Shown piece by piece: positions 35,690 through 43,317 of a stretch of DNA of 64,000 nucleotides. Below the pieces are notes generated by a model. That model was not told the origin of the DNA, did no database searches, and saw nothing but the letters and a program-made list of their open reading frames with translations. The translations under genes were made by a program, and so were the position numbers. Position 1 is the stretch's first letter. The number at the start of each line of letters is the position of its first letter. This DNA comes from Microbacterium hominis NBRC 15708 (GTDB taxonomy: Bacteria > Actinomycetota > Actinomycetes > Actinomycetales > Microbacteriaceae): the NCBI RefSeq assembly GCF_001592125.1, contig NZ_BCWI01000009.1, positions 62,001 to 126,000 on the forward strand. The letters run 5' to 3'.

Positions 35690-36424
35690 GTGCTGATCGG
35701 TCGCGCCCGCATCGGAGGGGAGATCGTCGATGTGCGGTGGAGTCCCGACGGTCCGGTCCCGATCGGCTCGCCGTTCGCGGCCTTCGCGTCGGGGACGCTC
35801 CCGGTCGACACCGGCGCGCCGCGAGGGGACGCCGTGCTGCTGGCCCCGGCCGACCCGGGGGTGCTCGTCGGCATCGCGCAGAACGGTCCCGATCACGTCG
35901 CGCCCGTCCAGGCGTGGCTGAAGAGCCCCCGCACGGTGGTCGCCTCCGGCGTCGCGGTCCGCCTGCGCCGCGACGCGGGCCGTACGGTCGCGGAAGGCGA
36001 GATCGCGGTCGTGATCGGCCGCGACACCGCCGGTCTCACCGCGCAGACGGCGGAGCGCTATGTGCTGGGCGTGACGGCCGTGAACGATCTGTCCAGTCCC
36101 GATCGTGCGACGGTGGACGTGCGCAACTTCGAGTCCAAGTCGGGCATCGGGTACACGCCGCTCGGCCCGTGGATCGACACCGCGGCCGACATCGACCGCG
36201 TCGCGCTGCGTCTCGAGATCGACGGCGCGGCGGTCGCCGAGACGGATGCCGCGGCCCTGCCGGTCCCGATCCGCGACTGCCTGGCCTACGTGGCGTCGTG
36301 GACGCCGCTCGGCCCCGGCGACGTCGTGATGATGGGGGCGCCGTTCAGTGCCGGCGAGGTGAGACCGGGTCAGCGGATGGATGTCGTGGTGGGCGCGGTG
36401 CGCCTCACGACGCCGACCGCGTGA
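35690..36424 (+). CDS. Fumarylacetoacetate hydrolase (FAH) family protein
   Basis: This 244-residue enzyme has the FAH core: VGIAQNGPDH at the start of the domain, AEGEIAVVIGRD with the two acidic metal ligands, LGVTAVNDLSSPD with the Asp ligand, FESKSGIGYTPLGPWI, and a C-terminal PLGPGDVVMMGAP. Family members hydrolyse or decarboxylate acylpyruvates and 2-oxo-acids or dehydrate sugar acids. It is a little shorter than typical. The GTG start sits behind three tandem SD repeats, 52 nt after the transporter stop, so it probably shares that operon. The substrate is unknown. Confidence 0.85.
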   Translation: MLIGRARIGGEIVDVRWSPDGPVPIGSPFAAFASGTLPVDTGAPRGDAVLLAPADPGVLVGIAQNGPDHVAPVQAWLKSPRTVVASGVAVRLRRDAGRTVAEGEIAVVIGRDTAGLTAQTAERYVLGVTAVNDLSSPDRATVDVRNFESKSGIGYTPLGPWIDTAADIDRVALRLEIDGAAVAETDAAALPVPIRDCLAYVASWTPLGPGDVVMMGAPFSAGEVRPGQRMDVVVGAVRLTTPTA

Positions 36425-36438
36425 GGGCGGCGTCCCGG

Positions 36439-37143
36439 TCAGAGGTGAGCGACCTCGCGGGAGACGAGCGTGAGGTGCTCGCGCGCCGAGGCCTCGGCCG
36501 TCGCCCCGTCGCGGAGGGTGATCGCCCGGGCCGTCGCCACGTGCGCTTCCAGCGTCCCCACGCGCGGCATGCCGGGGGTGAGGCCGCGCACGGCGCGTCC
36601 GCGCAGGATCTCGGCGATCGGCGCGCTGAGCTTGCCGAAGAGCGGATTGCCGCCGGCCTGCAGCAGCAGCGAGTGGTAGGCGATGTCGACCTCGAGGTAC
36701 TCGTCGGAGTCTCCGAGTCCCTCGGCGCCGAGCTCGCTCAACCGCACGGCCAGCTCCAGGAGCCGCGCGCGGTCGGCATCGCTGCCGCGCTCCGCCGCCA
36801 CCCGGGCGGCGATCGGCTCCACGGCGATGCGCAGCTCGGTCAGCTCGACCAGCACGTCGCGGCGGCGCGGACCGTCGAGGCTCCACTCGATGACGTTCGC
36901 ATCGAGACTGTCCCATTCCTCCCGCGGGCGCACGACCAGGCCGACCCGGCGTCGGGAGCGCAGGAACCCGTGGGCCTCGAGCACGCGCACCGCTTCCCGC
37001 ACGACGGTGCGGGAGGCCGCGAACTCCTGCTCCAACGCTGCGACGGTCATGCCCGTGCCGGGGCTGAGCTCGCCGCCGGCGATACGGCGGCCGAGGGTCT
37101 CGACGATGTGCGCGTGCGACGCGGTCGGGGTCGTGGGGGGCAT
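36439..37143 (-). CDS. GntR family regulator, FadR/FCD subfamily
   Basis: The 234-residue regulator has an N-terminal GntR winged helix (HIVETLGRRIAGGELSPGTG, then EQEFAASRTVVREAVRVLEAHGFL and RRRVGLVVRP) and an all-helical FCD effector domain. That domain has ELRIAVEPIAARVAAER, DIAYHSLLLQAGGNPLF and the metal-site His in EAHVATARAI. Regulators of this type often control gluconate or uronate genes. ATG 37143 has AGAAGGA upstream. It is divergent from gntP, and the gap contains the dyad AAGTACTACTT, so control of the gluconate operon and itself is likely. It converges with the FAH gene with a 14-bp gap. Confidence 0.9.
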   Translation of the reverse strand: MPPTTPTASHAHIVETLGRRIAGGELSPGTGMTVAALEQEFAASRTVVREAVRVLEAHGFLRSRRRVGLVVRPREEWDSLDANVIEWSLDGPRRRDVLVELTELRIAVEPIAARVAAERGSDADRARLLELAVRLSELGAEGLGDSDEYLEVDIAYHSLLLQAGGNPLFGKLSAPIAEILRGRAVRGLTPGMPRVGTLEAHVATARAITLRDGATAEASAREHLTLVSREVAHL

Positions 37144-37210
37144 CGGTGTCCTTCTGTCCCGGCCCACGCTACCGGTGCGGGTGCGCCTCGGAGGAGGGGT
37201 CGCCGGGAAA

Positions 37211-37244
37211 AAGTATGATCAATGGGTTGCAATAAGTACTACTT
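37211..37244. promoter_or_regulatory. Candidate GntR operator upstream of gntP
   Basis: AAGTACTACTT (37234-37244) is a perfect 5-1-5 dyad typical of FadR-subfamily sites. A second half site, AAGTA, lies at 37211-37215, 23 bp earlier. This AT-rich island stands out in the GC-rich sequence between the regulator and gntP. Confidence 0.5.
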
Positions 37245-37310
37245 TTGTGTCAGCGTGGTGACGCCGCCGGGAACGACCCCGGCGCATGGACGATTCATCG
37301 GAGAAGCCCC

Positions 37311-38696
37311 ATGCAAGACTGGACACAGACCCTGGGCGCCGTGCCCCTGCTGCTCATCGCGGCCGGCGCGATCGCCCTGATCCTCGTCCTCATCATCGGA
37401 GCGAGGATGCACGCCTTCCTCGTGCTCGTGCTCGTCTCGCTGCTCACGGCGCTCGTCACCGGCATCCCGATCGACAGCGTGGGCAAGGTGCTCATCGACA
37501 GCTTCAGCGGCACCGTCGGCGCCGTCGCGCTGCTCGTGGGTCTCGGCGCCATGCTGGGCGCGCTCGTGGAGACCTCGGGCGGTGCGCGCGTGCTGGCCGA
37601 GAAGATGGTGTCCGTCTTCGGTGAGAAACGGGCCGCGTTCGCCCTCGGCGTGGCCTCGCTCATCATGGGATTCCCGATGTTCTTCGACGCGGGACTCATC
37701 GTGATGCTCCCGGTGATCTTCGCCGTCGGACGACGCATCGGCGGCAAGCACATGCTGCTCTACGGCATCAGCGCCGCCGCCGCGTTCTCGGTCATGCACG
37801 TCTTCGTGCCGCCGCACCCGGGGCCCATCACGGCCAGTGAGACGTACGGAGCGAATCTCGGGCTCGTCCTCCTCATCGGTCTCGTCGTCGCGCTGCCGAC
37901 GTGGTACCTCACCGGCTACCTGTGGGCGAAGTTCACCGACAAGCGCATCCCGCTGGCGATCGTCGACCTCTTCGGCGGCCGCGACGTCGAGCCGACCAAC
38001 CCGCCCAAGGCGGGCACCGTCATCGGGGTGCTCGCGATCCCGCTCGTGCTGATCCTGCTCAACACGGGCATGTCGGCGCTCGTGTCGGCCGGGGTCGTGG
38101 ACGGCACGCTCGTCTGGGTGCAGGCGCTGCGCCTGATCGGCACCAGCCAGATCGCCCTGCTCATCTCCGTGCTCGTCGCCCTGTTCGTGCTCGGCACCCG
38201 CCGGGGTGTGCACGGGACGGCGCTCGAGAAGATCGTCGACTCCGCCCTCGGGCCCATCTGCTCCGTCGTGCTCATCACCGGCGCCGGCGGCATGTTCGGC
38301 GGCGTGCTGCGGGCCTCCGGCATCGGCACCGCGCTGTCCGACTCGCTCGCCTCGATCGGCATCCCGGTCATCTTCGCCGCCTACCTCATCGCGGTCGTCC
38401 TGCGCGTCGCCCAGGGCTCGGCGACGGTGGCCCTGGTCACGGCCGCGGGCCTGGTCTCGCCCGCGGTCCTCGCCGCCGGCTTCAGCCCCCTGCAGGTCGC
38501 CTGCGTCGTCCTGGCGACGGCCGCCGGGTCGGTCTTCGCCGGCCACGTCAACGACTCGGGCTTCTGGCTCGTCGGGAGGCTGATGGGCATGGACGTGAAG
38601 ACGACGCTGAAGACCTGGACCGTGCAGCAGGCGCTGGAATCGGTCGTCGGCTTCGCCTTCGTCCTCGTGATCTTCGGGGCGGTGTCCCTTGTCTGA
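37311..38696 (+). CDS. gntP: Gluconate:H+ symporter, GntP family
   Basis: This 461-residue permease has about 12-14 membrane helices and the GntP family signature MHVFVPPHPGPITASETYGANLG. Further family segments are GFPMFFDAGLIVMLPVIFAV and VAQGSATVALVTAAGL, and HVNDSGFWLVGRLMGMDVKTTLKTWT lies near the C-terminus. Substrates in this family are gluconate, idonate or related acids. GGAGA precedes ATG 37311. It is the first gene of a gntP-idnO-idnD-gntK operon, divergent from the FadR-type regulator, and overlaps idnO by 8 bp. Confidence 0.92.
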   Translation: MQDWTQTLGAVPLLLIAAGAIALILVLIIGARMHAFLVLVLVSLLTALVTGIPIDSVGKVLIDSFSGTVGAVALLVGLGAMLGALVETSGGARVLAEKMVSVFGEKRAAFALGVASLIMGFPMFFDAGLIVMLPVIFAVGRRIGGKHMLLYGISAAAAFSVMHVFVPPHPGPITASETYGANLGLVLLIGLVVALPTWYLTGYLWAKFTDKRIPLAIVDLFGGRDVEPTNPPKAGTVIGVLAIPLVLILLNTGMSALVSAGVVDGTLVWVQALRLIGTSQIALLISVLVALFVLGTRRGVHGTALEKIVDSALGPICSVVLITGAGGMFGGVLRASGIGTALSDSLASIGIPVIFAAYLIAVVLRVAQGSATVALVTAAGLVSPAVLAAGFSPLQVACVVLATAAGSVFAGHVNDSGFWLVGRLMGMDVKTTLKTWTVQQALESVVGFAFVLVIFGAVSLV

Positions 38697-39456
38697 GCTC
38701 TTCGACCTCACCGGCCGGCTCGCCCTCGTCACCGGGTCGTCGCGCGGCCTCGGACAGAGTCTCGCCGCAGGCCTGGCCGATGCCGGGGCGCGGGTCGTGG
38801 TGCACGGCCGCGATCGCGCGACGGTCGACGCCAGCGCCGACCTGCTGGCCGAGCGGACCGGCGCGCGCGCGGAGACGGTCGTCTTCGACGTGACGGATGC
38901 CGCGGCCGTCGAAGCGGCGATCGCCGAGCTGACGGCGCGCGTCGGCGTCCCCGACATCCTGGTCAACAACGCCGGCATCCAGCGCCGCGCCCCGTTCGCC
39001 GAGTTCTCGGTGTCGGACTGGGACGACGTGATCGCCACGAACCTCTCGAGCGCGTTCTACGTCTCGCGTTTCGTGGCTCCCGGCATGATCGCGCGCGGCT
39101 CGGGCAAGATCATCAACATCGCCTCCGTGCAGTCGGCCCTGGCCCGGCGGACGATCGCCCCGTACTCGGCCAGCAAGGGCGGGATCGCCCAGCTCACCCG
39201 GGGCATGGCCGCCGACCTCGCCGGCCACGGCATCCAGGTCAACACGCTGTCGCCGGGCTACTTCGCGACCGAGATGAACGCGGCGCTCGTGGCCGACGCC
39301 GAGTTCACGGCCTGGGTGTCGCAGCGCACGCCGGCGGGGCGCTGGGGTCGGGTGTCGGAGCTGCGCGGTCCGCTCGTGTTCCTGGCCTCCGCGGCGAGCG
39401 ACTTCGTGAGCGGGCAGAACCTGTTCGTCGACGGCGGCATGACCGCGGTCGTGTGA
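38689..39456 (+). CDS. idnO: Gluconate 5-dehydrogenase / 5-keto-gluconate reductase (SDR)
   Basis: This 255-residue classical SDR has the cofactor motif VTGSSRGLGQSLA, NNAG in LVNNAGIQRRAPF, the catalytic Ser in ASVQSALARRTIAPYSASKGG with the YxxxK Tyr and Lys, and a C-terminal FVSGQNLFVDGGMTAVV. The segments NAGIQRR and SVQSALARRTI are typical of IdnO, which interconverts 5-keto-D-gluconate and D-gluconate. It uses the rare start TTG (38689), 8 bp inside gntP; no ATG or GTG is in frame nearby. It works between IdnD and GntK in idonate breakdown. Confidence 0.9.
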   Translation: MSELFDLTGRLALVTGSSRGLGQSLAAGLADAGARVVVHGRDRATVDASADLLAERTGARAETVVFDVTDAAAVEAAIAELTARVGVPDILVNNAGIQRRAPFAEFSVSDWDDVIATNLSSAFYVSRFVAPGMIARGSGKIINIASVQSALARRTIAPYSASKGGIAQLTRGMAADLAGHGIQVNTLSPGYFATEMNAALVADAEFTAWVSQRTPAGRWGRVSELRGPLVFLASAASDFVSGQNLFVDGGMTAVV

Positions 39457-39472
39457 TCGAGAGAAGAGAACG

Positions 39473-40501
39473 ATGGATGCTGTTGTCATCAGCGGGCGCG
39501 AGGCGCTGACGGTCGAGGACCGGCCGCTGCCCGCCTGCGCGCCCGGACAGGTGCTGCTGCGCGTGGGGTACGTCGGGATCTGCGGATCGGACCTGCACTA
39601 CTACTTCGACGGCGCGAACGGCGCGTTCGTCGTGACCGAGCCGCTCGTTCCCGGGCACGAGGTGTCGGGCTGGGTCGCCCACGACCCGTCGGGGGCGCTG
39701 GTCGAGGGGGCGCCGGTGACGGTGCATCCCGCGCGCTTCGGGCAGCGCACTCCCGCGCTCGCGGAGGCGCCGCATCTCTGGCCCGGCGGCTCGTACCTGG
39801 GCAGCGCCTCGACGACGCCGCACACCCAGGGGGCGATGGCCGCGTACGTCACTGTCGAGGCGTCGATGGTGCGCCCGCTCCCGGACACGCTTCCCGTGCG
39901 TCGCGCGGTCCTGGCCGAACCGTTGGCCGTGGCGCTCCACGGGGCCTCCCGGGCGGGGGCGCTGACCGGCACGCGCGTGCTGGTGTGCGGCGCGGGGCCG
40001 ATCGGCCTGCTGGCGGCGGTGGCGGCTCGCGCCCGCGGGGCCGCGAGCGTCGAGGTGTCGGATCTCCTCCCCGAGGCGCTGGAGCGCGCGAGCGCGGTCG
40101 GTGCGGATCGCGTCCGGCGGGTCGGCGTCGACGCGATCCCCGACGACGCCTACGACGTGGTCCTGGAGTGCTCCGGGGCTGCCGCCGCGGTGAGCACGGC
40201 GATCGCGGCGGTGCGCCGACGCGGCACGGTCGTGCAGATCGGGATGCTGCCGAACGAGCCCCGCCCCGTGAACCTCGCCCCGCTCGTGGCGAAGGAGGCG
40301 ACGCTGCGCGGGGCGTTCCGCTTCCTGGACGAGATGGAGGAGGCGATCGGGCTGCTGGACGCGCAGCCCGCCGTCGAGAGTGTGATCACGCACGAGTTCT
40401 CGCCGCGCGAGGCGGTCGCCGCGTTCGAGACCGCCCGCCGATCGGCTGTGAGCGCGAAGGTCGTCGTCGCCTTCACGGGCGCCGGGGCGACGGAGGGATG
40501 A
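39473..40501 (+). CDS. idnD: L-idonate 5-dehydrogenase (zinc-type MDR)
   Basis: This 342-residue medium-chain dehydrogenase oxidises L-idonate to 5-keto-gluconate in the Idn pathway. The catalytic zinc ligands are in YVGICGSDLHYY (Cys, Asp) and VPGHEVSG (His, Glu). The NAD fold has VLVCGAGPIGLLAAVAARA. The GGSYLGSASTTPHTQG segment is typical of IdnD. The structural-zinc lobe with four Cys is missing: the region after PVTVHPARFG contains no Cys. AGAGAAGAG precedes the ATG. Assignment rests on these motifs and on neighbouring idnO and gntK. Confidence 0.88.
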   Translation: MDAVVISGREALTVEDRPLPACAPGQVLLRVGYVGICGSDLHYYFDGANGAFVVTEPLVPGHEVSGWVAHDPSGALVEGAPVTVHPARFGQRTPALAEAPHLWPGGSYLGSASTTPHTQGAMAAYVTVEASMVRPLPDTLPVRRAVLAEPLAVALHGASRAGALTGTRVLVCGAGPIGLLAAVAARARGAASVEVSDLLPEALERASAVGADRVRRVGVDAIPDDAYDVVLECSGAAAAVSTAIAAVRRRGTVVQIGMLPNEPRPVNLAPLVAKEATLRGAFRFLDEMEEAIGLLDAQPAVESVITHEFSPREAVAAFETARRSAVSAKVVVAFTGAGATEG

Positions 40502-40503
40502 CG

Positions 40504-41010
40504 ATGGTGCACCGCGAAGCGCGGATCGTGGTGATGGGGCCGAGCGGGTCGGGCAAGACCGCCGTCGGCGCCGCCCTGGCCGTCGATTTCGGCGTCGATT
40601 TCGTGGACGCCGACGATCTGCACCCGCCGGCGAACGTCGCCAAGATGGAGTCGGGCGTGCCCCTCGACGACGACGACCGGATGCCGTGGCTCGATGTCGT
40701 GGGCGCGCGGCTGGCCGCGTCGCCGGGACTGGTGATCGCCTGCTCCGCTCTGGCCCGTCGCTACCGCGACCGCATCCGCGCCGCCGCTCCCGACGTCCGT
40801 TTCGTGGAGCTGCGGGTGTCGCGGGCGGAGCTGGATCGGCGCATGCGGTCGCGTCAGCACTTCATGCCGGTGGCGCTGCTGGAGTCGCAGCTCGCGACCC
40901 TCGAGCATCTGGAGGCCGACGAGGACGGCGTCGCCGTCGACAACGTCGGGGGCATCATCGAGGTTGCCGGCCGCGCCCGCGGGCTGCTGGACGCGGCGCC
41001 GCACCCGTAG
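40504..41010 (+). CDS. gntK: Gluconokinase
   Basis: This 168-residue P-loop kinase converts gluconate to 6-phosphogluconate, the Gnd substrate. The P-loop is GPSGSGKT (12-19). Substrate residues lie in DADDLHPPANVAKMESGVPLDD and RMPWLDVVG. The second conserved part is IACSALARRYRDRIR, with a lid region RRMRSRQHFMP. ATG 40504 has GGAGGG 6 nt upstream; ATG 40498, which overlaps the idnD stop, is directly adjacent to that site and less likely. It is the last clearly functional gene of the gntP operon, followed by a degenerate paralogue. Confidence 0.93.
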   Translation: MVHREARIVVMGPSGSGKTAVGAALAVDFGVDFVDADDLHPPANVAKMESGVPLDDDDRMPWLDVVGARLAASPGLVIACSALARRYRDRIRAAAPDVRFVELRVSRAELDRRMRSRQHFMPVALLESQLATLEHLEADEDGVAVDNVGGIIEVAGRARGLLDAAPHP

Positions 41011-41125
41011 CCGGCCGACGCGCCCCGGCGGGGGAGCGTGCACCGGCCGTCGCCCCGATACGCTCGAATCGAGGCGCGTCGCGGGCACGGGGCGGCGGGC
41101 CGCGGGATGCCGAACGGAGGTCGAG

Positions 41126-41542
41126 ATGGCGCGGATCGTACTGATGGGGTCGACGGATGCCGCGGTCGAGCTCACCGGAGCAGCGCTCGCCGCGCGCCTG
41201 CGTGCCCGCTACATCGACGGCGACGAGTTGCGGCCGCCCGCGCGCCGGCGGCGTCGGCGCGGGGAATCGACGCCGGCGGCGTCGGATGCCGAGATCTGGC
41301 TGGATGCGCTTCGTCTCGTCCTCGTGGAGGCGCCTGCGGTCGTGGTGACGACGGGCCCCCTCACCCGCGTCGCCCGAGACGCCGTGCGCGCGCGCGTGCG
41401 CGACGTCGTCTTCGTCGAACTGGTCGGCCGCCAGAGCGTCGGCGAGCCCCTCACTCAGGACGAGGCGGGCTTCCGCCTGGCTGCGGGCACCGATCTGCAG
41501 GCCGTGGTCGATCGGGTCGCCGATCTGCTCACGGCGCGGTGA
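41126..41542 (+). CDS. Degenerate gluconokinase-like protein without P-loop
   Basis: The 138-residue product aligns with GntK: MARIVLMG, AALAARLRARYIDGDEL followed by PPA, IWLDALRLVL, then VVVTTGPLTRVARD and VFVELVG. The P-loop has become GSTDAAVE (8-15), so the ATP-binding Lys and Ser/Thr are lost. The lid and the roughly 30 residues after VFVEL are deleted, and a basic patch of seven Arg-rich residues replaces the KMxxGxPL segment. Yet the frame is intact, with a good ribosome-binding site (CGGAGG) before ATG 41126. It may be a decaying duplicate or a pseudokinase that binds sugar acids or regulates GntK. It follows gntK by 115 bp. Confidence 0.75.
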   Translation: MARIVLMGSTDAAVELTGAALAARLRARYIDGDELRPPARRRRRRGESTPAASDAEIWLDALRLVLVEAPAVVVTTGPLTRVARDAVRARVRDVVFVELVGRQSVGEPLTQDEAGFRLAAGTDLQAVVDRVADLLTAR

Positions 41543-41584
41543 GATGCGCCGCCCCGGGCGGAGGCGCGGCGCGGCGGTACCGGA

Positions 41585-41707
41585 TCAGTCCTTGCGGTAG
41601 CCGGAGCGGCCGAGTGTGAAGAGGGCCCCGATGACGGCGACCGTCGCCCCCACCGACATCAGGCCGATGATCCACAGGAGTGCGTGCGACATCCAGCCGT
41701 AGTCCAT
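41585..41707 (-). CDS. 40-residue single-pass membrane microprotein
   Basis: This small ORF reads MDYGWMSHALLWIIG, a hydrophobic stretch LMSVGATVAVIGALF and a basic tail TLGRSGYRKD, which suggests one membrane helix with the C-terminus inside. GGAGGA lies 4 nt before the ATG on the minus strand, a strong ribosome-binding site, and codon use is normal. It occupies most of the otherwise empty space between the gluconate genes and rplY. I do not recognise a family. Homologues in relatives would confirm it. Confidence 0.65.
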   Translation of the reverse strand: MDYGWMSHALLWIIGLMSVGATVAVIGALFTLGRSGYRKD

Positions 41708-41800
41708 GGGTTCCTCCGGAGTGAGAGACGGGTGAGCGGGGCCGGGGCCGCGCGAGAGCGCCCGATCCGGGCACCGTCTCCATGCTAGCGGGGTCGCTGA

Positions 41801-41806
41801 TAGACT
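41801..41806 (+). promoter_or_regulatory. -10 element TAGACT for rplY with a long leader
   Basis: TAGACT lies 177 nt before the rplY ATG, implying a leader of about 170 nt. Within it CCCTC/GAGGG (about 41815-41827) and GGATGCCG/CGGCATCC (41826-41833 with 41847-41854, loop 13 nt) can form overlapping hairpins. Ribosomal protein leaders often carry autoregulatory structure. Confidence 0.5.
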
Positions 41807-41983
41807 GCTGTCCTCCCTCGGCGAGGGATGCCGCGCGTACTCGCACCGGCATCCGTGATCGACGCGGTGTTGCGGGCCCACGCGACTCGGACGACAGTCC
41901 GGGCGGGCTCTCCTCACGTGCACACGTTCGAGTCGAGACCCAGACCCAGACCAGGGCGCCACAGCCCGCAAGGAGAATCCATC

Positions 41984-42607
41984 ATGTCGACCGAGACCGA
42001 CACCAAGGTCATCGCCGAGCTTCGCGAGAACTTCGGCAAGGGCTTCGCCCGCCGCCTGCGCGCCGCCGGCCAGATCCCCGCCGTCATCTACGGCCACGGC
42101 ACCGACCCGGTGCACGTCGCCCTGCCCGGCCACCAGGTCGCGCTGCTCATCCGCCGCGCCAACGCGGTGCTCGAGCTCGACGTGAACGGCACGCAGCAGC
42201 TCACGCTGGTCAAGGACGTCCAGAAGGACCCCGTGCACCAGATCATCGAGCACATCGACCTGCTCGTCGTGAAGAAGGGTGAGAAGGTCCAGGTCGACGT
42301 TCCCGTCGTCGTGCTGGGCGAGCCCTTCGCGGGCACGATCGTCAACCTCGACAACGCGACGGTGTCGCTCGAGGTCGAGGCCACCCACATCCCCGAGAAC
42401 GTCGAGGTCGACGTCGAGGGACTCGAGGACGGCACCCACATCACCGCCGCCGACCTGAAGCTGCCCGCGGGCGCGTCGCTGGTGACCGAGCCGGAGACGC
42501 TCATCGTCGCCATCTCGGTGCCGGCTGCGACCAACGCCGAGGCCGACGAGATCGAGGCGGCCGACGAGGCCGTCGCCGAGGAGCAGTCGGAAGAGGCCGC
42601 CGAGTAA
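41984..42607 (+). CDS. rplY: 50S ribosomal protein L25 / general stress protein Ctc
   Basis: This 207-residue L25 of the two-domain CTC type binds 5S rRNA through its N-terminal domain ([27 protein letters not shown]). The long C-terminal beta domain has [19 protein letters not shown] and [11 protein letters not shown]. It ends in an acidic Glu/Ala-rich tail (about residues 183-207). AAGGAGAATCC precedes ATG 41984. The gene has its own TAGACT promoter and is followed by a hairpin before pth, the usual rplY-pth pair. Confidence 0.96.
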   Translation: MSTETDTKVIAELRENFGKGFARRLRAAGQIPAVIYGHGTDPVHVALPGHQVALLIRRANAVLELDVNGTQQLTLVKDVQKDPVHQIIEHIDLLVVKKGEKVQVDVPVVVLGEPFAGTIVNLDNATVSLEVEATHIPENVEVDVEGLEDGTHITAADLKLPAGASLVTEPETLIVAISVPAATNAEADEIEAADEAVAEEQSEEAAE

Positions 42608-42625
42608 TCGACGCGTCATGACCGG

Positions 42626-42658
42626 AGCCCGCCGCCACCGATACTGGTGGGGCGGGCT
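42626..42658 (+). terminator. Hairpin between rplY and pth
   Basis: AGCCCGCC (42626-42633) pairs with GGCGGGCT (42651-42658), and CCACC (42635-42639) with GGTGG (42646-42650), leaving one bulged G and a 6-nt loop. The 13-bp stem is followed by a short pyrimidine stretch. It may end or attenuate transcription before pth. Confidence 0.6.
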
Positions 42659-42689
42659 TCGTCGTCCCGCGATCAGTGGAGGAGAGGAC

Positions 42690-43274
42690 ATGCCCGAGAC
42701 CTGGCTCGTGGTCGGCCTGGGAAACCCCGGCGCACGGTACGAGAGCACCCGGCACAACGTCGGGCAGATGGTGATCGCGGAGCTCGCCGCCCGCCGGTCC
42801 GAGACGCTGCGCGCGCACAAGGCCCAGGCCCGGGTCGCGGAGACCTGGCTGCGCCCCGGCGGCGCGAAGCTCGTGCTCGCGGCGCCGAACTCCTTCATGA
42901 ACGTCTCCGGCGGTCCCGTCTCCCAGCTGGCACGGTTCTACGACATCCCGGCGGAGCGGATCGTCCTCGTCCACGATGAGCTCGACATCCCCTTCGACAC
43001 CGTGAAGCTGAAGACGGGGGGCGGTCACGGCGGTCACAACGGCATCCGCGACGTCGCGAAGGCTCTCGGCACGCCGGACTTCCCGCGGGTGCGGGTGGGG
43101 ATCGGTCGCCCGCCCGGCAGACAGGATCCCGCGGACTGGGTGCTCGACCCGTTCTCGAGCGCGGAGCGCGCCGCGCTGCCGGTGCTCGTCTCCGACGCCG
43201 CCGACGCGGTGGAGCTGCTCGTCGAGGACGGCCTCCTCGCGGCGCAGCAGAAGCACCACGCACCGCGCTCCTGA
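42690..43274 (+). CDS. pth: Peptidyl-tRNA hydrolase
   Basis: Pth frees tRNA from prematurely released peptidyl-tRNA. The 194-residue protein has [22 protein letters not shown] with the catalytic His, [19 protein letters not shown] with the Asn, [23 protein letters not shown] split into the catalytic Asp region, and [23 protein letters not shown] precedes ATG 42690. The rplY-pth order is common in actinobacteria. Confidence 0.96.
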   Translation: MPETWLVVGLGNPGARYESTRHNVGQMVIAELAARRSETLRAHKAQARVAETWLRPGGAKLVLAAPNSFMNVSGGPVSQLARFYDIPAERIVLVHDELDIPFDTVKLKTGGGHGGHNGIRDVAKALGTPDFPRVRVGIGRPPGRQDPADWVLDPFSSAERAALPVLVSDAADAVELLVEDGLLAAQQKHHAPRS

Positions 43275-43294
43275 TCTCGCGGGCGCGGCCGAGC

Positions 43295-43308
43295 GTCCGT
43301 TCTCGGAC
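43295..43308. terminator. Small hairpin between convergent genes
   Basis: GTCCG (43295-43299) and CGGAC (43304-43308) enclose the tetraloop TTCT in the 43-bp gap between pth and the opposite-strand membrane gene. It is short, so only a weak terminator candidate. Confidence 0.35.
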
Positions 43309-43317
43309 CGGGGCGGT

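Noticed and set aside
31125..41542. The sugar-acid region as a recently acquired island
   Set aside because: GC level, codon style and GGATGCC density look the same as in the flanks, and no integrase, tRNA-border repeat or insertion sequence is present.
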